DNA from: Nostoc commune NIES-4072
Lineage (GTDB): Bacteria; Cyanobacteriota; Cyanobacteriia; Cyanobacteriales; Nostocaceae
Length of the DNA: 64,000 bases
NCBI RefSeq assembly: GCF_003113895.1
Contig: NZ_BDUD01000001.1
Location: forward strand, 5,131,530 to 5,195,529
Direction: 5' to 3'
Shown: in pieces, positions 37,101 to 45,760 of the stretch
Layout: each line of letters starts with the position of its first letter
Numbering within the stretch: position 1 is the stretch's first letter
The notes under the pieces: generated by a model
Databases searched by the model: none
Told to the model about the DNA's origin: nothing
Seen by the model: the letters and a program-made list of their open reading frames with translations, nothing else
Program-made: the position numbers and the translations under genes

Positions 37101-38531
37101 ATGACAAACCCCCGTCAACTAGCTTTTATCGCCCTGCGAGATGTTCACAAGGGGGCTTATGCTGATGTTGCCCTAGATAGAGTGCTGCAAAAAGTTAATT
37201 TGCCTGATAGCGATCGCCGCTTGCTGACAGAATTGGTTTATGGGAGTGTCAGAAGGCAGCGCACTCTTGATACTCTCATCGATCAATTTGCTAAAAAGAA
37301 ATCTCACCAACAACCACAAGACCTCCGCACCATCTTACATCTGGGTTTCTACCAACTGCGTTATCAACAGCGTATTCCCGCCTCAGCTGCTGTTAATACT
37401 ACCGTCCAGCTAGCAAAAGAAAACGGTTTTTCTGGACTCACGGGTTTTGTTAACGGTCTATTACGCCAGTATTTAAGACAAGCAGGGGAGCAGGGGAGCA
37501 CAGGGGTAGAGGAGAAAAACTCATCACTCCCCCAGTCCCCAGTCCCCAGTCCCCACTCCCCACTCCCCGATTTTGATCCGCTACAACTTCCCGAAAACCC
37601 AGTGGAACGCTTGGGTATTTTACACAGCTTTCCTGACTGGATTATTCAAGTTTGGTTAGAACAACTGGGTTTGGCTCAGACAGAACAACTGTGTGAATGG
37701 ATGAACCAATCACCAACAATTGACTTGCGTATCAACCCACTTCGTACTTCCATCGAAGAAGTTGAGGCGGCTTTGCAATCTGTTGGTATTTTGGTGAGAC
37801 GGATTCCTGATTTACCCCAAGCTTTACGATTGATTGGTAGTGCTGGGTCAATTCAAAAACTACCTGGTTTTAAAGAAGGTTGGTGGACTGTACAAGATAG
37901 TAGTGCCCAATTGGTAAGTCATTTGCTCGACCCCCAACCCGGTGAGGTGGTAATTGATGTCTGTGCCGCACCAGGGGGTAAAACAACCCACATTGCTGAG
38001 TTAATGGCAGATAAAGGGAAAATTTGGGCTTGCGATCGCACTCCTTCTCGTCTTCGCAAACTCCAAGAAAATTCTCAACGGCTGAATTTACAATCTATTC
38101 AAATTTATACTGGTGACAGCCGCCACTTCAACCAATTCCAAAACACCGCAGACCGCGTATTATTGGATGCTCCATGTTCTGGGCTAGGAACTATGCACCG
38201 TCATGCTGATGCTCGTTGGCGACAGACACCAGAATCTGTCCGGGAACTTTCGGTGCTGCAAAAAGAATTAATAACACATACATCAACTTTTGTCAAACCT
38301 GGTGGTGTATTAGTTTATGCCACCTGTACATTGCATCCAGCAGAAAACGAAGAAATAATTTCGACATTTTTAGCTGAGTCACCTCATTGGCAAATTGAGT
38401 CTCCAAGCGGCTTTGAGTTGCCTGCTTCTGCATATAGCACCCCTCAAGGTTGGTTTAAAGTCTGGCCCCATAAACAGGACATGGATGGCTTTTTTATGGT
38501 GCGCTTAAGAAAAACCAATAATTCCGAGTGA
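37101..38531 (+). CDS. rsmB: 16S rRNA m5C967 methyltransferase RsmB
   Basis: RsmB methylates C967 of 16S rRNA using AdoMet. The 476-aa protein has an N-terminal NusB-like RNA-binding domain (about 1-125) and a Rossmann methyltransferase with the AdoMet motif DVCAAPGGKTTH, the general motif DAPCSGLGTMHRHAD with one catalytic Cys, and YATCTLHPAENEE with the other. Between the NusB-like and methyltransferase domains, residues about 126-157 are encoded by repeat DNA (AGEQGSTGVEEKNSS then a Pro/Ser run). The insertion is at a domain border, so function is probably kept. Confidence 0.93.
   Translation: MTNPRQLAFIALRDVHKGAYADVALDRVLQKVNLPDSDRRLLTELVYGSVRRQRTLDTLIDQFAKKKSHQQPQDLRTILHLGFYQLRYQQRIPASAAVNTTVQLAKENGFSGLTGFVNGLLRQYLRQAGEQGSTGVEEKNSSLPQSPVPSPHSPLPDFDPLQLPENPVERLGILHSFPDWIIQVWLEQLGLAQTEQLCEWMNQSPTIDLRINPLRTSIEEVEAALQSVGILVRRIPDLPQALRLIGSAGSIQKLPGFKEGWWTVQDSSAQLVSHLLDPQPGEVVIDVCAAPGGKTTHIAELMADKGKIWACDRTPSRLRKLQENSQRLNLQSIQIYTGDSRHFNQFQNTADRVLLDAPCSGLGTMHRHADARWRQTPESVRELSVLQKELITHTSTFVKPGGVLVYATCTLHPAENEEIISTFLAESPHWQIESPSGFELPASAYSTPQGWFKVWPHKQDMDGFFMVRLRKTNNSE
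37480..37572 (+). repeat. In-frame repeat insertion in rsmB
   Basis: AGCAGGGGAGCAGGGGAGC units are followed by CCCCAGTCCCCAGTCCCC and CACTCCCCACTCCCC, the CCCCART class of STRR. It joins the NusB-like and methyltransferase domains without breaking the frame. Confidence 0.85.
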
Positions 38532-38588
38532 ATACTGTTTGGGATTGTACGATTTGGTGGAGGCCTGAATCTACCAGACGAGGCAGCA

Positions 38589-39011
38589 ATGGTTACCCCT
38601 TCTAATGTCAAAAACTTAGTTAAAATCCTGATTGGAGCCGCCTGGATCGATGGCAGAATCCAACCAGAAGAACGGCAATATCTCCGCGAAATAGCTCAAG
38701 CAAAAGGTTTGGCTAACGATCCAGAAATTAAGCCTTGGCTGTACGAATTCGTTCCTGTACAGCCAAAAGAATGCTATGACTGGGTGCGTGAGTATTTAGG
38801 CGATCGCCCCAGCCATGAAGATTGTGAAAATCTAATTGAAGCCATCAGTGGCTTAATTTATAGCGATGATGAAGTTGCCGTCGAAGAAGCTAGACTACTG
38901 ATCCAATTGCAGGATGTAGCCAAGCCGAATGACTCAACTCAACCGGCTCACACTGCACTTCTCAAACAAATTCAAAAGCTTTACCGTCGTTGGGTTGAAG
39001 TGCAAAACTAA
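38589..39011 (+). CDS. TerB-like family protein
   Basis: A 140-aa all-helical soluble protein. The pattern LIGAAWIDGRIQPEERQYLREIAQAKGL and, later, LIYSDDEVAVEEARLLIQL shows the two acidic (A/S)-D-G/E helix-turn repeats of the TerB fold, which may bind metal. TerB-like domains occur in tellurite-resistance loci and in many stand-alone proteins; no other ter gene is present here, so a tellurite role is not implied. It lies 57 bp behind rsmB on the same strand and may share its transcript. Confidence 0.75.
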   Translation: MVTPSNVKNLVKILIGAAWIDGRIQPEERQYLREIAQAKGLANDPEIKPWLYEFVPVQPKECYDWVREYLGDRPSHEDCENLIEAISGLIYSDDEVAVEEARLLIQLQDVAKPNDSTQPAHTALLKQIQKLYRRWVEVQN

Positions 39012-39030
39012 TCATAGTCAAAAGTCTATA

Positions 39031-39076
39031 GCCTAATAACTAATGACTAATGACTAATGACTAATGACTAATGACT
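39031..39076 (+). repeat. STRR array, (CTAATGA)n
   Basis: Six or so near-perfect heptamers of ACTAATG fill the gap between the convergent TerB-like and small membrane-protein genes. Confidence 0.9.
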
Positions 39077-39079
39077 AAA

Positions 39080-39307
39080 TTATGACTTCGGATCACCCAG
39101 ACCCGGAGTTTCTTCTTTATCAACCTTAGGCACAAAATCAGGACGCTCTTTGCTTTCCCAACCTGCGGGGCGTTTCGAGTTGTACCAAGCTATTGAACCA
39201 ATGGTTACAGCAGCAATAAAACCAACGACATACACCAAGGTGAAAGCAAAAGGAAAATGAGTCCCATCTGTTGCAATTGAATCTGCTGCCTGCATCAGTA
39301 TATGCAT
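39080..39307 (-). CDS. Small single-helix membrane protein, probably PSII assembly factor Psb35
   Basis: The 75-aa protein has one membrane helix (about 20-42, FAFTLVYVVGFIAAVTIGSIAW) followed by YNSKRPAGWE and an acidic tail ending in PGLG. From memory this is the layout of the small cyanobacterial protein Psb35, which associates with the CP47 module and high-light-inducible proteins during photosystem II assembly. I cannot confirm it by alignment. The ATG at 39307 is chosen over a TTG at 39322 because a GGAG lies about 10 nt before it. It is transcribed alone. Confidence 0.6.
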   Translation of the reverse strand: MHILMQAADSIATDGTHFPFAFTLVYVVGFIAAVTIGSIAWYNSKRPAGWESKERPDFVPKVDKEETPGLGDPKS

Positions 39308-39504
39308 GAGTATATTCTCCAACGTTAAGTAACACTACTTGACACACTATAGAATGAGCGTATCACTTAACATCCCTCTGGAGTTTAGTTTCAGCAGCTC
39401 CATATTGCATAGAAAAGAGGATGCAAAGCAGGGGAGGCAGGGGAAGCAGGGGAAGAAAACGAAGGACTAATGCCCAATGCCCCATGCCCAATGCCCACTC
39501 TTCA

Positions 39505-41901
39505 TTAGTTAGAAGGTCTAAGTCTATCCCGCCAGGATGGTTGTGATGAAGAATCTGAAGAACCAGAACTATTTGTCGGAGAGGAAGATCGCCCACTTCT
39601 TCGAGGCGGGGGAGAAGAATCAGATTCTACTCTTCTGGAGCGCCGCCGTCGTGGAGTGGATGACTCTGAAGAAGAGTTATTGGAACTTGATTCTTCGGTG
39701 CGTAGGCGTAGCCCGCCGTAGGCATCGCGTCTTCTCCGTCTTGGGGTATAATCGCTCGATTGCTGTTCTTCTTGAGAATAGCTCCTCCTCCTACGTCTCC
39801 TAGATGACCTACTCTCTTCAGAATTTCTAGCACTTTCTCCTTCTGAGTCATCATCAGAGGAAATAGAACGATTCAGCACTTGTTTGGGCTTGATGGACTG
39901 GGCTTTTATAGTGCCTTTACGACCTTCTAACTTGGGACGTTTAGGAAACTTTTCTACAGGCATCCCTTCTGCCGCTTTCTCCATAAATTCGTGCCAAGTA
40001 TAAGCAGCACTACCACTACTGCCGTATGTCGGGCGGTTGTCATCGTTACCTAGCCAAACCCCTGTCACCATTTGGGGAATGTAGCCAATAAACCATAAAT
40101 CACGGGCTTCGTCGGAAGTGCCAGTTTTGCCTGCAACTGGTCTATTACCTAATTGAGCAGCAGCACCAGTCCCCTCTTCTACGACGTTGCGTAACATCCA
40201 AGTCATGATGGCGGCACTGTCAGCGTCAAGGGCCCGTTGTGGCTTGAAATTAGCTGACCAGATCACCTTGCCTTGGCGGTTAAGGATGCGAGTAATACCA
40301 TGAGGTTCTGTGTGCAATCCCTGAGTTGCAAAACTGCCATAGGCACTAGTCAATTCCAACAGATTGACTTCATTTGAGCCGAGAGCCAAGGAGTAGGTGG
40401 GCTTGAGTTCAGATTTTATCCCCATATCATGGGCAAGTTTAATCGTTGGCGTAAATCCCACATCAATCAACACCTTCACCGCAATAATATTAATAGAGCG
40501 GGTGAGGGCATCTCGCATGTTCATCGAACCCCGAAACCTTTCACTATAGTTTTTCGGTTCGTAGCCGTCTACAACAAAGGGTGCATCTTCATAGCTATCG
40601 TAGGGGCTTTTACCGCTAGCGATCGCAGTGGCATATACAAACCCTTTAAATGTCGATCCTGGTTGCCGTTGTGCCTGAGTAACTCGATTAAACTGGTTTT
40701 TACCAAAATCTTTTCCCCCAACCATTGCCTTAATTTCACCGTTGCGGGGGTCAATGGCTACCATTGCTCCTTGCTTAAAGTTCTCCCAGCTTCCTTGATT
40801 TCGCAGGGTTTTGGCAACCGCCTCTTCTGCAACTTTCTGCCAAGTCGGGTTCAGCGTAGTTTCTACTACTAATCCTTCACTTTTTAGCACGTTAGAAGAA
40901 ACGTACTTCGGCAATTCTTTTTGGATGTAGCTGGTAAAGTAGGGTGATTCTACTTCCAGCCGCTTGGGTAAACTGGTTTTGAGAGTTAGTGGTTCTTGGA
41001 CTGCTGCCTGCCTTTGTTCTGGCGTAATTATTTTATCTTCTTGCATCCGTAGCAATACTAAGTCCCGCCGCCGTTTCGCAGCTTCGGGATTCTTGTCTGG
41101 AGCGTATAAGCTAGGAGCAGGTGCTAATCCAGCAATCGTTGCCATTTCCGCTAAAGAAAGCTGATCTGGCGTTTTACTAAAATATACCCAGGATGCATCT
41201 GCCACACCATAAGCTCCACCTCCCAAATAAACCAGATTTAGGTAGCGTTCTAAAATCTGATCTTTGGTTAATTCATTTTCCATTTTTTGTGCTAGGCGGA
41301 CTTCCTTGAGTTTGCGCCAGATTGTCTGTTCTTGTTTCAAAAACAGAATCCGCGCAAGCTGCTGGGTGATAGTGCTAGCACCTTCAACCACACCTTGCGA
41401 TCGCAAATTATTCAAACCGGCTCTAGCAATACCTTGAGGATCAAATCCGTTGTGTTGCTTAAATCTTCTATCTTCTGAGGCAATGAAAGCTTTTTTTAAA
41501 TTATCTGGTATTTGTTCTAGCTTTAGCTGTTCTCTTGCTGTTTCACCTTGTTGTTGTAATACAGTTCCATCGGCGGCTTTGATAGTCAGTGTTTGCTCTC
41601 TAACCACGGCATTCAACTCTGCCTGATCTGGCAAAGTCCGATCTATTAAACTGATGCCGTAGATAAAAGCAACTATCCCACCACCTACACCCAAGCCTGC
41701 CCAAAACCAGATGCGACGATAGAGTGGTTTACCACGAGTTGCCTGATTGGACTTCATCCTAGAGGGTAAAATTTTCATTTGCTCGGTAACTGCCTCGTCT
41801 GCGCCAGATATGCTGGTGGTGAGCTTCTCATTTGTTCCTCCTTGTCCAGAGTCACTCAAATTAGTTGGTCTTCGCTTGAACCAGGAGGTAAGCTTCCCCA
41901 C
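39505..41901 (-). CDS. Class A penicillin-binding protein (PBP1A type)
   Basis: Bifunctional peptidoglycan synthase: GT51 glycosyltransferase plus transpeptidase. The 798-aa protein has one membrane helix (about 65-85), the GT51 motif SEDRRFKQHNGFD with the catalytic Glu, GASTITQQLAR, then the transpeptidase with Ser in QPGSTFKG, RSINIIA and KTGTSDEARD. The C-terminal ~120 residues are a low-complexity Arg/Ser/Glu tail with RRRRR and SSS runs, probably extracytoplasmic and disordered. Within this tail DAYGGLRLR is encoded by a 29-nt dispersed repeat (39700-39728). The start is a GTG at 41901; no better ATG lies before the helix. Confidence 0.92.
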   Translation of the reverse strand: MGKLTSWFKRRPTNLSDSGQGGTNEKLTTSISGADEAVTEQMKILPSRMKSNQATRGKPLYRRIWFWAGLGVGGGIVAFIYGISLIDRTLPDQAELNAVVREQTLTIKAADGTVLQQQGETAREQLKLEQIPDNLKKAFIASEDRRFKQHNGFDPQGIARAGLNNLRSQGVVEGASTITQQLARILFLKQEQTIWRKLKEVRLAQKMENELTKDQILERYLNLVYLGGGAYGVADASWVYFSKTPDQLSLAEMATIAGLAPAPSLYAPDKNPEAAKRRRDLVLLRMQEDKIITPEQRQAAVQEPLTLKTSLPKRLEVESPYFTSYIQKELPKYVSSNVLKSEGLVVETTLNPTWQKVAEEAVAKTLRNQGSWENFKQGAMVAIDPRNGEIKAMVGGKDFGKNQFNRVTQAQRQPGSTFKGFVYATAIASGKSPYDSYEDAPFVVDGYEPKNYSERFRGSMNMRDALTRSINIIAVKVLIDVGFTPTIKLAHDMGIKSELKPTYSLALGSNEVNLLELTSAYGSFATQGLHTEPHGITRILNRQGKVIWSANFKPQRALDADSAAIMTWMLRNVVEEGTGAAAQLGNRPVAGKTGTSDEARDLWFIGYIPQMVTGVWLGNDDNRPTYGSSGSAAYTWHEFMEKAAEGMPVEKFPKRPKLEGRKGTIKAQSIKPKQVLNRSISSDDDSEGESARNSEESRSSRRRRRRSYSQEEQQSSDYTPRRRRRDAYGGLRLRTEESSSNNSSSESSTPRRRRSRRVESDSSPPPRRSGRSSSPTNSSGSSDSSSQPSWRDRLRPSN
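39700..39728. repeat. 29-nt small dispersed repeat in the PBP tail (copy C)
   Basis: On the coding strand it starts GCGATGCCTACGGCG and ends CGCCTACGC, encoding DAYGGLRLR. Same length and design as copies A and B in the PAS kinase (24396, 24798). It is read in the same phase in all three genes. Confidence 0.75.
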
Positions 41902-42158
41902 GTCAGTTCCTCGCTCAAAATAGTAACTGTATAACCACCATCAATCAACTTTGGGGTTAGTTCACCACCATTGTGTTAGTATAATATCCTATAAATAATT
42001 AACTAAAATCACCATAAAATAATGTTTTTTAGATTTTATAATTTAGTTTTGTAAAAAGATTGCAATTTTGATATCTCAAGTTATCGGCATTTTCTGTAAC
42101 AGGTGTGCCGAAGTATTCGCAAAGACAGCCCCAAAATAGCTTACTTAAGGAGAGTGCG

Positions 42159-42674
42159 ATGCTTAAGGCGAGGTACGCCGAAGCAAAGCCAAGCAGAAGC
42201 GCCGTTGCCCTTGGTAGTAATATCGGCGATTCACAAACAATTTTAGAAGCAGCTATAGAAACTTTAGCTCAAACGCCAGGTATTTTCTTAGAAGCCAGAT
42301 CCAATTGGTACCAAACCAAAGCTGTGGGGCCACCACAGCCCGATTACCTAAATGGCTGCGTCACATTGCAGGTAGAAATATTACCGCAGCAGTTATTAGA
42401 AATTTTGTTAGGAATTGAACAACAATTTGGGCGTGTGCGTCAGGAACGCTGGGGGCCACGAATCCTAGATTTAGATTTGTTATTATTTGATGACATTATT
42501 CTGGATACACCAAATCTCCAGATTCCGCATCCACGAATGCGGGATCGGGCCTTTGTGTTAGTACCACTGGCAGAAATTGCCTCAGATTGGATAGAACCAG
42601 TATCCGGGTATGTTATTAAAGAGCTGCTGAAAGAGGTAGACTGTTCTGATGTACATTTATTGATGGGCAATTAA
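42159..42674 (+). CDS. folK: 2-amino-4-hydroxy-6-hydroxymethyldihydropteridine diphosphokinase (HPPK)
   Basis: FolK transfers pyrophosphate from ATP to hydroxymethyl-dihydropterin in folate synthesis. The 171-aa protein has ALGSNIGDS, the substrate block GPPQPDYLNGCVTL, FGRVRQERWGPRILDLDLLLFDD with the two metal-binding Asp, and PHPRMRDRAFVLVPLAEIA. The ATG at 42159 has a GGAG upstream. It lies inside a GCGATGCTTAAGGCGAGG-type dispersed repeat, so the first ~14 residues (LKARYAEAKPSRS) are repeat-derived and the native start may have been displaced. The frame remains open upstream to a GTG at 42105. Confidence 0.93.
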   Translation: MLKARYAEAKPSRSAVALGSNIGDSQTILEAAIETLAQTPGIFLEARSNWYQTKAVGPPQPDYLNGCVTLQVEILPQQLLEILLGIEQQFGRVRQERWGPRILDLDLLLFDDIILDTPNLQIPHPRMRDRAFVLVPLAEIASDWIEPVSGYVIKELLKEVDCSDVHLLMGN

Positions 42675-42742
42675 AAATACCATCCTTAAACGCAGAAGAA
42701 CGCTGATTTCACCTCTGTATTCACAGATAATCAGATTTTATT

Positions 42743-43291
42743 ATGCCATTAGGTAGAGAATTACCACAATTACTAAGACAACGCCTGTTTTATAAAGGAC
42801 GCAAATTTGATTTTGAAGTTAATCGCTTGCGTTTGCCTAATAAATCAGAAGGAGAATGGGAATGTATTCGTCACCCTGGTGGCGCTCTAGCTGTGCCAGT
42901 GACGCCAGAGGGTAAACTTGTTCTCGTGCGTCAGTATCGTTTTGCAATTCAGGGACGAATATTAGAATTTCCGGCGGGAACTGTGGAAGCAAATGAAGAA
43001 CCTTTAGAAACAATACAGCGTGAGATTGAAGAAGAAACTGGCTATAGTGCCAAAAAATGGGACAAATTAGGCGAGTTTTTCTTAGCACCCGGCTATTCTG
43101 ATGAAATTATCTATGCTTTTCTGGCGCGAGATTTAGAAAAGCTGGAAACACCGCCACCACAAGACAAAGACGAGGATATCGAAACTGTGTTTTTGACTCC
43201 TGAAGAATTAGAGAAAGCGATTCTGGAGGGAGAGCCGGTAGATGCTAAATCAGTTTCTAGCTTTTTTCTAGCGCGTCCATTTTTAATTTAA
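42743..43291 (+). CDS. Nudix hydrolase, probable ADP-ribose pyrophosphatase
   Basis: The 182-aa protein carries a perfect Nudix box: GTVEANEEPLETIQREIEEE then TGY (G-x5-E-x7-REUxEExGU), about residues 79-101. The surrounding layout (GGALAVPVTPEGKLVLVRQYR before, LAPGYSDEIIYAFLARDL after) is that of ADP-ribose/ADP-sugar pyrophosphatases, which cleave ADP-ribose to AMP and ribose 5-phosphate. It is followed after 7 bp by an ADP-ribosylglycohydrolase fragment, consistent with a role in ADP-ribose turnover. It is 68 bp downstream of folK. Confidence 0.9.
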   Translation: MPLGRELPQLLRQRLFYKGRKFDFEVNRLRLPNKSEGEWECIRHPGGALAVPVTPEGKLVLVRQYRFAIQGRILEFPAGTVEANEEPLETIQREIEEETGYSAKKWDKLGEFFLAPGYSDEIIYAFLARDLEKLETPPPQDKDEDIETVFLTPEELEKAILEGEPVDAKSVSSFFLARPFLI

Positions 43292-43298
43292 TCCGAAT

Positions 43299-43718
43299 AT
43301 GCTGCTAGAGTTAGCGATTGCAGATGCTTACGGTGCAGGCTTTGAATATGCTGACGAGATGCTCGTTAACAATGATTTGAGTCGATACGTGCAACATCCG
43401 CGTTTTCGACTCAATCCTGGCATCTACACCGACGACACCCAGATGAGCATTGCCATTGCTGAAGTAATTGTTGCTCAAGCACCGTGGACGGTAGAAGTTT
43501 TAGCCGATAGTTTCGTTAGAGCCTTCAAACGTGATGAGAGAGAAGGTTATGCTCGAAGCTTCTACCATTTTCTGAGAGAAATTCAAGATGGGGAAGAGTT
43601 TTTAACGAAAATTAACCCTGAGAGTGACAAAAGCGGGGCGGCGATGCGTGCAGCCCCCATTGGCATCTATCCGACACCAGAAAAGTTTCACACAGATGAA
43701 AAAAAACCCAGCTTTTAA
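43299..43718 (+). pseudogene. Truncated ADP-ribosylglycohydrolase
   Basis: ADP-ribosylglycohydrolases remove ADP-ribose from proteins or metabolites. The first 120 residues look normal (IADAYGAGFEY, YTDDTQMSIAIAE with metal-binding Asp pair, SDKSGAAMRAAPIGIY), but the frame ends soon after this with a short odd tail (PTPEKFHTDEKKPSF) that runs into the prohibitin-like gene. The C-terminal half, which supplies further metal-binding Asp residues (usually a DxDT motif), is missing; family members are about 250-300 aa. It is very likely a 3'-deleted pseudogene whose end was fused to the SPFH gene. Confidence 0.8.
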
Positions 43719-44505
43719 CAGTGCCGGTAAACTGACTGCTCTTTTGTTCCTGATAACTCTCTTTCTCACGCCTTGTGTGATTGTAAATGCAGGTGAACGT
43801 GGTGTCTTGATGAAATTTGGTGAAGTACAAAACCAGATATTAGGTGAAGGACTTCACTTAATTATTCCTGTAGTTAATACTGTCAAAAAATTGAGTGTTA
43901 GAGTTCAAAATCAGGAAATATCGGCGGAGGCTTCTTCTAAAGATTTACAAAATGTATTCACTGATGTTGCTCTAAATTGGCATATTGTCCCCCAGGAAGC
44001 AAATGCCATTTTTCAAGAAATTGGAGATGAACAAGATGTAGTTATTCGGATTATTAACCCGGCAGTTGAAGAAGTGCTAAAAGCAGTAATGGCAAAGTAT
44101 ACTGCTGAAGAAATTATTACTAAACGAGGAGAAGTTAAAGGTGGAGTGGATGATGCTTTGTCCACACGATTGGGTAGCTATCACGTTGCAGTTGATGATA
44201 TTTCTCTTGTTCATGTCCATTTTTCAGAAAGATTTGGTGAGGCGGTGGAGGCGAAGCAGATTGCCGAACAAGAAGCAAAACGAGCAGAGTTTATTGCACT
44301 GAAAGCAACAAAAGAAGCTGAGGCAAAAGTTAATTTAGCAAAAGGAGAGGCTGAGGCGCACAGATTATTACGTGATGGTTTAACTCCCGAAATTCTGCAA
44401 AGGCAAGCAATAGAAAAATGGAATGGTAAGCTGCCATTAATTGTCAGCAAGGAGGCTCCAAAATTGTTTAATTTAAGTGAAATTTTAAAATTTGATAAAA
44501 ATTGA
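43696..44505 (+). CDS. SPFH/prohibitin-family membrane protein (first copy)
   Basis: The 269-aa protein starts with a membrane helix (about 14-34, LTALLFLITLFLTPCVIVNAGE), continues into an SPFH (band 7) domain (GERGVLMKFGEVQNQILGEGLHLIIPVV), and ends in a coiled coil rich in Ala/Glu (EAKQIAEQEAKRAEFIALKATKEAEAKV). Prohibitins form large ring complexes in the membrane that regulate proteases and lipid domains. The start at 43696 lies inside the tail of the ADP-ribosylglycohydrolase fragment (23-nt overlap), and its native promoter region was probably lost in the deletion. A paralogue is at 47618. Confidence 0.88.
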   Translation: MKKNPAFNSAGKLTALLFLITLFLTPCVIVNAGERGVLMKFGEVQNQILGEGLHLIIPVVNTVKKLSVRVQNQEISAEASSKDLQNVFTDVALNWHIVPQEANAIFQEIGDEQDVVIRIINPAVEEVLKAVMAKYTAEEIITKRGEVKGGVDDALSTRLGSYHVAVDDISLVHVHFSERFGEAVEAKQIAEQEAKRAEFIALKATKEAEAKVNLAKGEAEAHRLLRDGLTPEILQRQAIEKWNGKLPLIVSKEAPKLFNLSEILKFDKN

Positions 44506-45085
44506 GATTGCTGGGAGCAAGGGAAAAGAGGCTTTGCCGATTTTTGCACAAATACGGTAATCATAAGTGATTAACCGAACTTGATATAAGCATAAAAATT
44601 CTTCGCCTGTTTTTTGCTTAAATCAGCAAATAAAACGATTGTCCTATCTACCCGACTAGTCCAGAAACAGATATGAACGCACCACGCATCCTACTTAAGA
44701 TTTACTTTATAAATACATAAATAATTTTTGAGATAGTGCTTCATCTCTTAACATAAGCTTATCAATAATTAAAGATAAAACTTATGCTTAACCACATCAT
44801 AATTTTTAGGTTTAAGGCTAAATAATTGGCAGTAGACATAATTAAACGTAACTATATTTTTATCATCTTTTACACCTAATGCCTTATAGCTCATACCTTA
44901 TGCTTCTTTATAAATAGTGATATTTATTTATCCCTATGTATACAACTTTGTATTTGTAACTCTAAGACTGAGATTTTGCTATTAGTTTGACAATTACTTC
45001 ATATAAATTTCATAAAAGTGTTTTTAGTTTTATAAGGAGCGCTTTTTAGATAAAATTAACTACTAAAATAAGGGGGATTTTATTT
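44506..45085. other. Intergenic AT-rich region
   Basis: No gene or clear repeat is seen in about 580 bp. AAGGGGGAT at about 45070-45078 is a plausible RBS for the following gene. No terminator with a strong stem was found after the SPFH gene. Confidence 0.45.
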
Positions 45086-45760
45086 ATGCGTTTTTTTCAG
45101 TTTTCAGGGATTCTTGCTTGTACAACAGCAGCTTTTATATCAATTGCACCCATAGAGGTAGAAGCTGCAACTTTTAAAGTGATATCTGGAGTCACTAGCA
45201 TTGATCGTGACCACGAGGATATTCTTAGAAGTATCGGACTAATCTTGACAGGCAGTCATAATACAGTCACACCAATTCCCAGAAATTATTTGGTTGGCTT
45301 TAACATAGACTCAGCCAGCAACTTTACGTTCAGCGATGAGGGCGGTTTTACTCCGCTTTCAGGGACAATTGAGAATACTGGGACTGTCACCTTCAACAAT
45401 CAAATTACTATTGGTGATTTCTCAATTGGTTTTACTCCAGGACGTACCGTTAAAGATGCTAGTGGATTTGTTTTAAGAGACACATATTCTTTAAATACAA
45501 TTTTGTTTGATTTGAGTCTTCCAGAACCTGTGGCATTTGATAATCAAAATTTAACCATCCCTGATGTTAAATTGCTGGTTTCTCCAGAGTTTGCTAATAT
45601 CCTGCAAAAACCTGAATTGACAGGTTTGTTTGCTGGAACTGCCCGAATTGATGCTGAAGTTGCTGCCGTACCTGAAGCTGATAGTGTATTAGCAGTTTTG
45701 GCAGCAGGTGCGGCTGTGTTGGCAACTAGGTTTTATACTCGAAAAATTAAATACACTTGA
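45086..45760 (+). CDS. Secreted protein with PEP-CTERM-like sorting tail
   Basis: The 224-aa protein has a signal peptide (MRFFQFSGILACTTAAFIS..EVEAA, cleavage near residue 28), a central beta-rich region with no known domain, and a C-terminus VPEADSVLAVLAAGAAVLATRFYTRK that matches the PEP-CTERM layout (P-E motif, hydrophobic helix, basic end). PEP-CTERM proteins are processed by exosortase for export to the cell surface or extracellular matrix. The motif here is PEA rather than PEP. The 3' end overlaps the convergent CRTISO-like gene by 14 bp. Confidence 0.75.
   Translation: MRFFQFSGILACTTAAFISIAPIEVEAATFKVISGVTSIDRDHEDILRSIGLILTGSHNTVTPIPRNYLVGFNIDSASNFTFSDEGGFTPLSGTIENTGTVTFNNQITIGDFSIGFTPGRTVKDASGFVLRDTYSLNTILFDLSLPEPVAFDNQNLTIPDVKLLVSPEFANILQKPELTGLFAGTARIDAEVAAVPEADSVLAVLAAGAAVLATRFYTRKIKYT

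Noticed and set aside
38589..39011. Tellurite resistance gene
   Set aside because: The fold is TerB-like, but no other ter genes are present; stand-alone members are common.
39031..39076. CRISPR-like or binding-site array at heptamer repeats
   Set aside because: The period is 7 bp, there are no spacers, and the same heptamers recur at many gene borders, as expected for STRRs.
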